A stretch of 64,000 nucleotides of DNA, from NCBI RefSeq assembly GCF_003473545.1, contig NZ_QUCM01000017.1:1-64000 (forward strand), given 5' to 3'. The notes below the pieces were generated by a model, which did not search any database, was not told the DNA's origin, and worked only from the letters and a program-made list of their open reading frames with translations. A program made the position numbers and the translations under genes. The stretch comes from Clostridium sp. AM22-11AC (GTDB taxonomy: Bacteria > Bacillota > Clostridia > Lachnospirales > Lachnospiraceae). Below, in pieces: positions 8,076 to 16,685 of this stretch (positions within the stretch are counted from its first letter, which is position 1; every line of letters starts with the position of its first letter).

Positions 8076-9398
8076 ATGAACAGAAAAAAATGGATATGCA
8101 CAGCGGCCGCTATTACAGGGCTGCTGTTGGCAGTTATAGCGGGTTTATCGATCCGGCATATGAAAAACAGTTCTTATGTAAGTGCCAGTGAGCTGGCGGG
8201 GCAGAAGAGCGGGTCAGTGTCTGAAAAACTGGAAGAAAATGGAAATGAAGACCTGGCAGAAAGCAGTGAAAGCAAAAATGGCCAGCCAGATGGTAAACAG
8301 GATCAGGAAAATGGTGTTGGTGCAGAAAAGAATGAGAACGGTGGAAATAGCAGCGCTGGACAGAACACGGATGAAGAAGCTGCCGAAAATGATAGCAGTA
8401 CAGGTGAGTCAGAAAATGACAGCCAGGAGAGTAAGACTGAGTCTGAAGCAGAGCCAACGGATCAGCTGGTAAATCTGGTCTTTTCCGGTGACATTCTTTT
8501 ATCAGATCATGTGATGAATGCCTATAAAAACGGAGGCATCCGCAGCGTACTGGACAGCCAGTTTCAGTCTGTGATCGATGAGTCGGATATTTTCATGGCA
8601 AATGAGGAATTTCCTTTCAGTACCCGGGGAACGCCGGCAGAGGATAAGCAGTTTACTTTCCGGGCGGCACCGTCTTTGACCTTTGTTTTTAAAGAGCTGG
8701 GGATCGATATTGTGACACTGGCAAATAATCATGCCATGGATTATGGGACAGATGCTTTACTGGATACCTGTGATACTTTGGATAAAGCCGGTATCAGGAG
8801 AGTAGGAGCAGGAAAGAACTTAGATGAGGCAAAAGCACCTGTTATTTTAGAAGCCCAGGGCAAAAAGATCGGCTTTCTGGGAGCATCCAGGGTAATACCG
8901 GTGGCTTCCTGGAATGCAACTTCTACAAAGCCGGGTATGTTTACTACCTATGATCCGAAAATACTGGTGGATGAGATAAAGAAGCTGAGAGAGCAGTGTG
9001 ATTATCTGGTGGTATATGTCCACTGGGGCATTGAGCGCAGTGAAAGGCCGGAAGACTACCAGAGATCTCTTGGAAAGCAGTATATAGATGCCGGGGCAGA
9101 TGTAGTCATTGGCAGTCATCCCCATGTGCTTCAGGGGGTGGAATATTATAAGGGAAAGCCGATCGTATACAGTCTGGGCAATTTCATTTTCGGAAGCAGT
9201 ATCCCTAAGACGGCACTGCTTAAGGTGCAGTGGGATGGGCAGGCAAGCCAGCTTACCTTTGTGCCGGGAACGTCTTCCGCCGGATATACAAGAGTGCTTG
9301 AAAATGAAGCCCAGAAGGCAGACTTTGCCTCTTATATGACAGGTATTTCCTATGGTGTTACCATTGAGGATGACGGAACGGTAGTGCCGCAGGGATAA
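8076..9398 (+). CDS. CapA-family (PGA synthesis/metallophosphatase-like) membrane-anchored protein
   Basis: 440 aa. Residues 8-26 form a signal anchor. Residues about 40-128 are a low-complexity Glu/Ser/Asn/Gly linker that probably spans the wall. From about residue 131 comes the CapA domain: FSGDILLSD, ANNHAMDYG, YVHWGIE, GADVVIGSHPHVLQG and YSLGNFIFG. These Asp/Asn/His residues match the metallophosphoesterase-like site of CapA/PgsA. No polyglutamate synthesis genes are nearby, so the function is open. The 3' end overlaps the opposite-strand radical SAM gene by 41 bp. Confidence 0.88.
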   Translation: MNRKKWICTAAAITGLLLAVIAGLSIRHMKNSSYVSASELAGQKSGSVSEKLEENGNEDLAESSESKNGQPDGKQDQENGVGAEKNENGGNSSAGQNTDEEAAENDSSTGESENDSQESKTESEAEPTDQLVNLVFSGDILLSDHVMNAYKNGGIRSVLDSQFQSVIDESDIFMANEEFPFSTRGTPAEDKQFTFRAAPSLTFVFKELGIDIVTLANNHAMDYGTDALLDTCDTLDKAGIRRVGAGKNLDEAKAPVILEAQGKKIGFLGASRVIPVASWNATSTKPGMFTTYDPKILVDEIKKLREQCDYLVVYVHWGIERSERPEDYQRSLGKQYIDAGADVVIGSHPHVLQGVEYYKGKPIVYSLGNFIFGSSIPKTALLKVQWDGQASQLTFVPGTSSAGYTRVLENEAQKADFASYMTGISYGVTIEDDGTVVPQG

Positions 9399-10344
9399 GC
9401 GGGGACACATAACACTGTCCCTGCCATGCCCCACGTTCTTTAAAACGTTTATGCAGCTGATTTAAAACAAGCCGTTTGTTTCCGCTCCACAAAGGCGCGA
9501 TCAGGAGATTTTTCGGTCCGTCACCGGTCATGCGGTGAATGGTGATCCGGGGCGGTAAAAGCGTGATACAGTCGATCACAAGATCGATATATTCTTCTAT
9601 AGAAAACACATGAAAGGGATCTGTCTGGTAGACATCTGCCAGATCGGTCCCTTTTAATATATGGAGCAGCTGCAGCTTGATCCCGTCAATGGGCCGGTCT
9701 GCCAGATAGGTTACAGTTTCCTTCATCTGGTCTGTGGTTTCGCCGGGAAGTCCAAGGATCACATGGACGATCACAGTAATGCCGGCTTTTTTCAGCCGTT
9801 TTAAAGCATCCTCAAACACAGGAAGTTCATAACCTCTGCGGATAAAGCGGGCGGTTTTTTCATGGATCGTCTGAAGCCCAAGCTCCACCCAGACCGGTTT
9901 CTTACTGTTTAACTCTTTTAACAGGTCTATAATATCATCCCCCAGGCAGTCCGGCCTTGTGGCAATGGAAAGAGCAGCGATATCCGGGTGGCTGATGGCA
10001 CGTTCAAACAGTGGTTTCAAATAAAAAACCGGTGCGTAGGTATTGGTAAAGGACTGAAAATAGGCGATATAATTGCAAGCTTCATCAGAGCCGGTCTTAT
10101 TACTTACCCGTCCTTTGGCAGCTTCGATCTGATCCCATACATCTGTTTTCAGGCTTTCCGCAAAATCTCCGGAACCGCCTTCGCTGCAGAAAATGCATCC
10201 CCTGGTCCCACAGGTGCCGTCCCGGTTGGGACAGGTAAGACCTGCATCCAGTGACAGTTTATATACTTTATGTCCAAATGTATGTTTCAGCTCCCAGTCC
10301 AGACTGTGATAGGGGCGGCCGTTCCAGTTGTGTTCCAGTTCCAT
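9358..10344 (-). CDS. TIGR01212-type radical SAM protein (YtqA/YhcC family)
   Basis: 328 aa. The start at 10344 is chosen because AAGGAG sits 6 nt upstream on this strand. The N-terminus Y-x-LD-x-GLTCPNRDGT, then GCIFCSEGGSGDF, carries the cluster-binding cysteines of this radical SAM family. The C-terminal part has QLLHILKGTDL and the RITGDGP-like RMTGDGPKNLL motif. Members are proposed RNA- or cofactor-modifying enzymes; the substrate is not settled. It is convergent with capA and overlaps its last 41 bp. Confidence 0.9.
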   Translation of the reverse strand: MELEHNWNGRPYHSLDWELKHTFGHKVYKLSLDAGLTCPNRDGTCGTRGCIFCSEGGSGDFAESLKTDVWDQIEAAKGRVSNKTGSDEACNYIAYFQSFTNTYAPVFYLKPLFERAISHPDIAALSIATRPDCLGDDIIDLLKELNSKKPVWVELGLQTIHEKTARFIRRGYELPVFEDALKRLKKAGITVIVHVILGLPGETTDQMKETVTYLADRPIDGIKLQLLHILKGTDLADVYQTDPFHVFSIEEYIDLVIDCITLLPPRITIHRMTGDGPKNLLIAPLWSGNKRLVLNQLHKRFKERGAWQGQCYVSPLIPAALPFRHPQW

Positions 10345-10543
10345 GTAAGACTCCTTAAAAATAATTCCGGTCTGCCTGCAGGGCAAAGCAGGGACCGTTG
10401 TCATGTGTATGTCCAGTTATAACAGAAAAAATGTCAGCTGTCCATGAAAGAATGTGCAATATCGAAAAATATTGTATTGTGACAGATGTTACTTTTGTGT
10501 TAGACTGATAATAGCATATCAGCAGAAAAAGGAGAGGGCAGCT

Positions 10544-11833
10544 ATGAATGTATGTGAGACCATAAAACAGTTAAATAGTGAAAAAACAGATGCATTTATG
10601 CATGAACTTTATGGAAAAGGAGCAGCTGAAAACAAAGCAAGATATGAGAAGGTACTGAAAGGCTTTGAACAGGCGTTTGGCGACAGCAAAGAAGTCCTTC
10701 TTTTCTCATCACCGGGCCGTACAGAGATCAGCGGAAACCATACAGACCACAACCACGGCAAGGTGCTGGCCGGCAGTATCAACTTAGACTGTGTAGGCGC
10801 AGCTGCAAAGAATTATTCCAGCCATGTGCGGATCATCAGCGAAACCTATAATCAGGACATTACTATTGACTTAAATGATCTGGAGCCAAGTGCTAAGAAA
10901 GCAGGAACTGTTGATCTGATCAAAGGTATTTTAAAGGGATTTGAAACATCAGGCTACAGTGTTGGCGGCTTTAATGCTTATATTACCAGCAATGTGATCA
11001 GCGCAGCCGGTGTCAGTTCCTCCGCTTCTTTTGAAATGTTATTATGCTCCATGTTAAATGCATTTTTCAATGAAAGCCGTATGGACAATGTGGCTTATGC
11101 CCATATTGGAAAATTTGCGGAAAATAAATACTGGGACAAGGCATCAGGACTTCTTGACCAGATGGCATGTGCAGTAGGCGGCCTGATCACCATTGATTTT
11201 GTAGAGCCTATGACTCCGGTAGTACAGAAGATCGATTTTGATTTCAAGGCACAGAACCACAGTCTGATCATTGTCCAGACCGGAAAAGGCCATGCTGATC
11301 TGAGTGCTGAGTATTCTTCCATTCCGGAAGAGATGAAGAAGGTGGCAAAGTATTTTGGAAAAGATGTTTTAGCCCAGATCTCAGAAGAGAAGGTGATCCA
11401 GCATCTTCCTGAGATCCGGAAGTTTGCAGGAGACCGTGCAGTACTGCGTGCCCTTCATTTCTTTGAGGAAAACAAGAGAGTGGAAGCAGAGGTAGCAGCA
11501 TTAAAAGAGGGCCGTTTTAATGATTTCCTGGAAAATATCACAGCATCCGGAAATTCTTCCTGGAAATGGCTGCAGAACTGCTTTACTACCAGCAATAACG
11601 CAGAACAGGGAATTACCGTTGCCCTTGCTTTAACAGAGCTGTTTATAGCCCAGAAGCAGAGAGGTGCCTGCCGTGTACACGGAGGCGGTTTCGCAGGTGT
11701 TATCATGGCAATGCTTCCAAATGACCTGGTAGAAGAATATACAAAATATATGGAGAAATGCCTGGGAGAAGGCTGCGCTTATAATATGAGCATCCGGCCT
11801 TATGGCGCGATCTGCGTAAGTGATTATTTATAA
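10544..11833 (+). CDS. galK: Galactokinase
   Basis: 429 aa. The ATG at 10544 is preceded by GGAGAGGG. It phosphorylates galactose to galactose-1-phosphate (Leloir pathway), a GHMP kinase. Motifs are the galactokinase signature GRTEISGNHTDHNHGKVLAGS, the ATP-binding loop [10 protein letters not shown] and the C-terminal VHGGGFAG. It is about 40 residues longer than E. coli GalK at the N-terminal side. No galT or galE is next to it, so the pathway genes are split. It is transcribed divergently from the radical SAM gene. Confidence 0.93.
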   Translation: MNVCETIKQLNSEKTDAFMHELYGKGAAENKARYEKVLKGFEQAFGDSKEVLLFSSPGRTEISGNHTDHNHGKVLAGSINLDCVGAAAKNYSSHVRIISETYNQDITIDLNDLEPSAKKAGTVDLIKGILKGFETSGYSVGGFNAYITSNVISAAGVSSSASFEMLLCSMLNAFFNESRMDNVAYAHIGKFAENKYWDKASGLLDQMACAVGGLITIDFVEPMTPVVQKIDFDFKAQNHSLIIVQTGKGHADLSAEYSSIPEEMKKVAKYFGKDVLAQISEEKVIQHLPEIRKFAGDRAVLRALHFFEENKRVEAEVAALKEGRFNDFLENITASGNSSWKWLQNCFTTSNNAEQGITVALALTELFIAQKQRGACRVHGGGFAGVIMAMLPNDLVEEYTKYMEKCLGEGCAYNMSIRPYGAICVSDYL

Positions 11834-11876
11834 TGTGATACCAGAGTCAAAAACAAAGAGACATTTATACGAAATG

Positions 11877-11909
11877 GGCCGTCTGCGAAAACAGACGGCC
11901 TTGTTTGTT
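11877..11909. terminator. Bidirectional terminator between galK and pncB
   Basis: GGCCGTCTG (11877-11885) pairs with CAGACGGCC (11892-11900), followed by TTGTTTGTT. The two genes converge here. Confidence 0.85.
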
Positions 11910-11935
11910 ATCATGCGATCATATTCTTATTACTT

Positions 11936-13393
11936 TCATTTCTTGTGATAGCTGTCCAGTAATTTCTGTTTCGTCTGCCACAATTCATTAGAAAGATCTA
12001 CATGAACGGTGTGAGGATTTACCAGACGTTTGGACTCATCCCATAAGGTATCCAGTTCTTCCTTACAGTATTTCTGGATATCCATTACCTTTGGTGATTC
12101 ATAAACGCATTCGCCGTTTAAGAAGACTGGTACTAACAGTTCGCGCATGGTGTAGCTGCCAGGTGCTAATAAGGTTTTCTTCCATGTTTCCTGTGGGTCG
12201 AAAAGGAGAAGAGAATTGTTAGTATCGAACTTCTCGCCTACCAGGCAGATCAGATCTGCGATGATCTTTCCGTTTTCTTTGTCATAAATACGGTAAATGG
12301 TCTTGTTTCCAGGGTTGGTGATCTTTTCAGCATTCTCAGATAACTTGATCTTTGGAATGAATTCACCGGTGGTCTTGTCCTTTACAGCAGCTAACTTGTA
12401 AACACCGCCAAAGGATGGGCAGTCCTTCGCTGTGATCAGATTGGTACCAACGCCCCAGGAATTGATGGTAGCGCCCTGTACCTTTAAGCTGTCGATCAGG
12501 TACTCATCCAGGTCATTGGAAGCGGAGATAACTGCATCCGGGAAGCCTGCTGCGTCCAGCATCTTCTTTGCTTTCTTTGACAGATATGCCAGGTCACCGC
12601 TGTCTAAGCGGATACCGTAGAAGGTCAGCGGAATGCCAGCTTCTCTCATTTCCTTAAATACCTTGATGGCATTTGGAATACCGGATTTTAAGGTATCATA
12701 AGTATCTACTAACAGGATACATGCAGATGGGTACAGCTTTGCATAGGTACGGAAAGCGGTCAGCTCATCCGGGAAACTCATGATCCAGCTGTGTGCATGG
12801 GTTCCTTTTACCGGAACATCAAACATCTTTCCGCAGAGTACATTGGAAGTACCGATACAGCCTGCGATCATGGCAGCTCTTGCGCCGTAAGTACCGGCAT
12901 CAGCTCCCTGGGCACGGCGGAGACCGAATTCCATAACGCCATCGCCCTTTGCAGCGTGGACAATACGCTCTGTTTTAGTTGCGATCAGACTTTGGTGGTT
13001 GATAATGGTAAGAAGTGCTGTTTCAACCAGCTGTGCCTGCATGATCGGTGCGATTACTTTAATTAAAGACTCTCTTGGGAATACAACGGTACCTTCCGGG
13101 ATAGCGTAGATATCGCCTGTAAAACGGAAAGTACTAAGATACTCTAAGAAGTCTTCTGCAAATATATTTAAACTTCTTAAATATTCAATATCACTTTCGT
13201 CAAAATGGAGTCCTTTGATATATTCAATGGCCTGTTCCAGACCGGCACAAATGGCAAAACCATTTCCATGGGGATTGGTACGGTAGAACATATCGAAGAT
13301 GACAGTTTCATTTGCGTCTTTTTCCTTAAAATAGCCCTGCATCATCGTCAGTTCATACAGGTCAGTGAGTAGTGTGAGATTTCTGTGATCCAT
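11936..13393 (-). CDS. pncB: Nicotinate phosphoribosyltransferase
   Basis: 485 aa. The start is preceded on this strand by AGGAGGG. It makes nicotinate mononucleotide from nicotinate and PRPP for NAD salvage. Visible features are the N-terminal LLTDLYELTMMQGY, GLRRAQGADAGTYGARAA, GTHAHSWIMSF and the phosphate-binding RLDSGDL motif, all typical of PncB. The length is normal for the Firmicute form. It stands alone between converging and diverging neighbours. Confidence 0.95.
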   Translation of the reverse strand: MDHRNLTLLTDLYELTMMQGYFKEKDANETVIFDMFYRTNPHGNGFAICAGLEQAIEYIKGLHFDESDIEYLRSLNIFAEDFLEYLSTFRFTGDIYAIPEGTVVFPRESLIKVIAPIMQAQLVETALLTIINHQSLIATKTERIVHAAKGDGVMEFGLRRAQGADAGTYGARAAMIAGCIGTSNVLCGKMFDVPVKGTHAHSWIMSFPDELTAFRTYAKLYPSACILLVDTYDTLKSGIPNAIKVFKEMREAGIPLTFYGIRLDSGDLAYLSKKAKKMLDAAGFPDAVISASNDLDEYLIDSLKVQGATINSWGVGTNLITAKDCPSFGGVYKLAAVKDKTTGEFIPKIKLSENAEKITNPGNKTIYRIYDKENGKIIADLICLVGEKFDTNNSLLLFDPQETWKKTLLAPGSYTMRELLVPVFLNGECVYESPKVMDIQKYCKEELDTLWDESKRLVNPHTVHVDLSNELWQTKQKLLDSYHKK

Positions 13394-13573
13394 AAGTTGG
13401 CTCCCTCCTGGTACACAGTCTTTGGTTTGAAATAAATGGCTGTGTGCGGTTGTTTGTAAAGTTTCCGTAACAATATAGCATATTTATGTAAAAAAAGGAA
13501 CATATCGTTACAAATTTAACAATATTATATACACATGACAAGACAAGTGTTCTGACAGAGCGAAATAAAATGC

Positions 13574-14410
13574 CTATTTCCTCCGTCCAAGCTGCCAGAA
13601 AGCCACAGCACTGGCTGCTGCCACATTCAGGGAGTCTACTCCGTGGAACATAGGAATGAGAACGGTGTAGTCGCAGGCTGCAATAGTAGCATCTTTCAGG
13701 CCTTCGCCTTCTGTGCCAAGGACAATAGCCAGCTTTTCATGGGAAGTTAAAACAGGATCGTCAATGGATACAGAGTCGGTTTTTAATGCCATAGCAGCAG
13801 TTTTAAAGCCCAAAGCTTTTAAGGTATCCATGGAAGCATCCGGCCAAGAATTTTTGGGAAGAATGGTCCATGGGATCTGGAATACAGTTCCCATGCTCAC
13901 ACGGGAGGCGCGGCGGTATAATGGATCAGCGCAGCCATGGGTGAGAAGTACAGCGTCCATGCCAAGGGCAGCAGCAGAACGGATAATGGCTCCTACATTA
14001 GTTGGGTTTACTACATCTTCTAAAATAGCAATGCGGTTTGCATGTTTACATATATCTTCTACAGAAGGAAGGACATTGCGCTTCATGGCGCAGAGCATGC
14101 CACGGGTCAGTGCAAAGCCGGTGAGTTTTGTAAGTACATTGTATTCAGCGGTAAATACAGGCACATCAGGGTATTTTTCAAGAAGCTGTCTGGTTTCGCC
14201 TCCGTCAGCTGAGACCAGCCGTTTCTCTGCCAGAAAAGAAATGGGAACATATCCTGCATTTAATGCCCGTTCAATCACCTTGGGGCTTTCAGCAATAAAA
14301 ATGCCGGGATTCGGTTCAAAATAGTGGAGAAGCTGGGCCTCGTTGCAGCGGGCGTAGATGTCAAGCTCCGGGGCGTTAAAGTCTGTTATTTCAATTTCAT
14401 TTAATTTCAT
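13574..14410 (-). CDS. TrmH/SpoU-family RNA 2'-O-methyltransferase
   Basis: 278 aa. An N-terminal substrate-binding domain (residues about 15-110) precedes the SPOUT knot. The three SpoU motifs are seen: NPTNVGAIIRSAAALG, LGTEGEGL, and IPMFHGVDSLNVAAASAVAFW. It methylates rRNA or tRNA ribose using SAM; the target nucleotide cannot be assigned. It is divergent from hcp across a region holding a 35-bp palindrome. Confidence 0.92.
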   Translation of the reverse strand: MKLNEIEITDFNAPELDIYARCNEAQLLHYFEPNPGIFIAESPKVIERALNAGYVPISFLAEKRLVSADGGETRQLLEKYPDVPVFTAEYNVLTKLTGFALTRGMLCAMKRNVLPSVEDICKHANRIAILEDVVNPTNVGAIIRSAAALGMDAVLLTHGCADPLYRRASRVSMGTVFQIPWTILPKNSWPDASMDTLKALGFKTAAMALKTDSVSIDDPVLTSHEKLAIVLGTEGEGLKDATIAACDYTVLIPMFHGVDSLNVAAASAVAFWQLGRRK

Positions 14411-14447
14411 AAAAATAAGTCCTTTAATGGGTGATATGTAGTTTAGT

Positions 14448-14482
14448 GATATATCATTTCCGCGATCGCGGGAAAATATATC
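14448..14482. promoter_or_regulatory. 35-bp palindrome between trmH-like gene and hcp
   Basis: GATATAT (14448-14454) and ATATATC (14476-14482) flank TTTCC and GGAAA around the core GCGATCGC (14461-14468). Only a CA bulge and one extra G break the symmetry. It lies between divergent genes, so it may be an operator or a cruciform/hairpin element. Confidence 0.6.
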
Positions 14483-14611
14483 TGTTTTCTAGTATAGAGG
14501 AAATGTATATTCTTGGCAACCGGACATAGTTACATGGTTTCAGGAAAAATGGTTATTCTAAATCTATCAAAGAATTATCAAAAATTTATTAGTGCAAAGG
14601 AGACCAGATCC

Positions 14612-16243
14612 ATGGAAAATAAAATGTTCTGTTACCAGTGTCAGGAAACAGCCAACTGCACTGGCTGTACTTTAACCGGCGTCTGTGGCAAAAATCCCCA
14701 GGTTGCGGCAGCTCAGGATCTTTTGGTGTATGTGACAAAGGGGTATTGTGAGGTAACAACCAGACTGCGTAAGGAAGGCACGAATATCAGTGATGCTGAA
14801 AACCGCATGGTGGTAATGAACCTGTTTATGACCATTACAAATGCTAATTTTGATAAAGAGGCCATTGAGAACCGGATCCATGACACTCTTCATGTGAAAA
14901 AAGAATTATTAAAGAAGGTAAAAGATACCTCCGGGCTTTCTGAGGCTGCTTTGTGGGACGGAAGCGGGGACTGGGAGGTGATCGCCGGAAAAGTGGGAGT
15001 TCTTTCCAATCCAGATGAGGATATCCGAAGCCTTCAGCAGTTGATCACCTATGGCATCAAGGGACTTTGCGCTTATACCAAACATGCCAATGCCCTGATG
15101 CATACAGATCCAAAGCTGGATGCGTTTATACAGGAAACTCTGGCAAAGACATTGGATAACAGCTTGTCGGCAGAGGAATTAGTGGCGTTGACCTTAAAAA
15201 CAGGAGAATACGGTGTAAAGGGAATGGCCATGTTAGATGCTGCCAATACCGGGGCTTATGGAGATCCAGAGATCACAGCAGTGAATATCGGTGTAAGAAA
15301 AAATCCGGGCATTCTGGTTTCTGGTCATGACCAGCGGGACCTGGAAATGCTTTTGGAGCAGACAAAAGGAACAGGCGTGGATGTGTATACCCATTCAGAA
15401 ATGCTTCCTGCCTGCAGTTATCCGGCCTTTAAGAAATATCCCCATTTTGTGGGGAATTATGGCAATGCCTGGTGGCAGCAGAAAGAAGAATTTGAGTCAT
15501 TTAACGGGCCGATCCTTATGACCACTAACTGTATCGTGCCGCCAAAAGCCAGTTATAAAGACCGTCTTTACACCACCGGTGCAGCAGGATATCCGGGCTG
15601 TACCTATATTCCAGGGGGCTTAGGAGAAAAGAAGGATTTTTCCCAGATCATAGAACAGGCAAAGAAATGTCCGCCGCCTAAAGAACTGGAATTTGGTACG
15701 ATCCCAGGTGGCTTTGCCCATGCCCAGGTGATCGCGCTGGCAGATAAAGTAGTGGCAGCGGTAAAGTCCGGGAAAATAAAGAAATTCGTAGTCATGGCGG
15801 GCTGTGACGGACGCATGAAGAGCCGTGAATATTATACAGAATTTGCCAAAGCGCTGCCAAAAGATACCGTGATCCTCACAGCAGGCTGCGCCAAGTACCG
15901 CTACAATAAATTAAAACTGGGAGACATTGACGGCATCCCAAGGATCCTGGATGCAGGCCAGTGTAACGACTCCTATTCCCTGGCAGTGATCGCCATGAAG
16001 CTGAAAGAGGTATTTGGACTGGATGATATCAACGACCTTCCTATTATTTATAACATTGCCTGGTATGAGCAGAAAGCCGTGATCGTTTTCCTGGCCCTTC
16101 TGTCTTTAGGTATCAAAAACATCCACTTAGGTCCAACGCTGCCTGCGTTCCTGTCCCCGGCGGTGTTGAAAGTGCTGGTGGAGAAGTTTCATATTGCGGG
16201 AATCACGACGGTGGAAGAGGATATGAAGTTGTTTTTTGGATAG
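14612..16243 (+). CDS. hcp: Hybrid cluster protein (hydroxylamine reductase)
   Basis: 543 aa. The ATG at 14612 has AAAGGAG about 10 nt upstream. Hcp carries an iron-sulfur-oxygen hybrid cluster; it reduces hydroxylamine in vitro and acts against nitric oxide in vivo. The N-terminal cysteines (C7, C10, C16/19, C25; [13 protein letters not shown]) bind the cubane. Further family cysteines occur in the C-terminal half ([25 protein letters not shown]). An Hcr reductase gene is not adjacent, as is common in anaerobes. Confidence 0.95.
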   Translation: MENKMFCYQCQETANCTGCTLTGVCGKNPQVAAAQDLLVYVTKGYCEVTTRLRKEGTNISDAENRMVVMNLFMTITNANFDKEAIENRIHDTLHVKKELLKKVKDTSGLSEAALWDGSGDWEVIAGKVGVLSNPDEDIRSLQQLITYGIKGLCAYTKHANALMHTDPKLDAFIQETLAKTLDNSLSAEELVALTLKTGEYGVKGMAMLDAANTGAYGDPEITAVNIGVRKNPGILVSGHDQRDLEMLLEQTKGTGVDVYTHSEMLPACSYPAFKKYPHFVGNYGNAWWQQKEEFESFNGPILMTTNCIVPPKASYKDRLYTTGAAGYPGCTYIPGGLGEKKDFSQIIEQAKKCPPPKELEFGTIPGGFAHAQVIALADKVVAAVKSGKIKKFVVMAGCDGRMKSREYYTEFAKALPKDTVILTAGCAKYRYNKLKLGDIDGIPRILDAGQCNDSYSLAVIAMKLKEVFGLDDINDLPIIYNIAWYEQKAVIVFLALLSLGIKNIHLGPTLPAFLSPAVLKVLVEKFHIAGITTVEEDMKLFFG

Positions 16244-16282
16244 ATACTGTGTATTTTTAAAGTTTTCTCCTCAGTTTAGCCG

Positions 16283-16311
16283 TTGACATTTCCATCCCCA
16301 GTCATTATAAT
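16283..16311 (+). promoter_or_regulatory. Consensus promoter of the ileS T-box transcript
   Basis: A perfect TTGACA, 17-bp spacer, TATAAT. Transcription is expected to start near 16318. Confidence 0.92.
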
Positions 16312-16317
16312 GTAACT

Positions 16318-16576
16318 GTTATAATGAAAGTTATAAAAGAAAAGCCAAGAAGGAGACAGTATCCTTTTCCAAACATTACAGAGAGCCGGTGCAGGTGGAA
16401 ATCCGGTATCAGTAGGAGAAAGGAGAAGATCACTCCGGAGCTGCCAGCTGAAGTTTTAAGTAGGCCGGGCCGCATTTCCTGCGTTAAGGGAACTCATATG
16501 ATGGTATGCAGTAACAGGTGGTTGAACGAATCTAAGCTTTCGTCCTTTTACGGGGATGGAAGCTTTTTCTTTTTTA
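16318..16576 (+). ncRNA. T-box leader riboswitch upstream of ileS
   Basis: An untranslated leader with T-box features. There is a Stem I-like region (AGAGAGCCGGTG onward) and a candidate specifier ATC (Ile) at 16429-16431 in the context GAAG-ATC-ACTCC. An AGGTGG T-box core at about 16515-16520 would pair with the uncharged tRNA CCA end. A terminator hairpin closes the leader (see the next entry). Uncharged tRNA-Ile should favour the antiterminator and ileS expression. The Ile specificity agrees with the downstream gene. Confidence 0.85.
16534..16576 (+). terminator. T-box intrinsic terminator
   Basis: AAGCTTTCGTCC (16534-16545) pairs over 12 bp with GGGATGGAAGCTT, followed by TTTTTCTTTTT. 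Confidence 0.88.
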
Positions 16577-16685
16577 TGGTGATGCACCGTCAGGTGACAG
16601 ATCCATGTATTGAAAATTCAGGGCGCTGACCTTGAAAAGTACCTGTGAGACATTCTTCAAATTTAGAAATGGAGGAAAAGCAAGG

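Noticed and set aside
16324..16629. 101-codon open frame in the ileS leader
   Set aside because: Fully explained by the T-box RNA; no start signal and it crosses the terminator hairpin.
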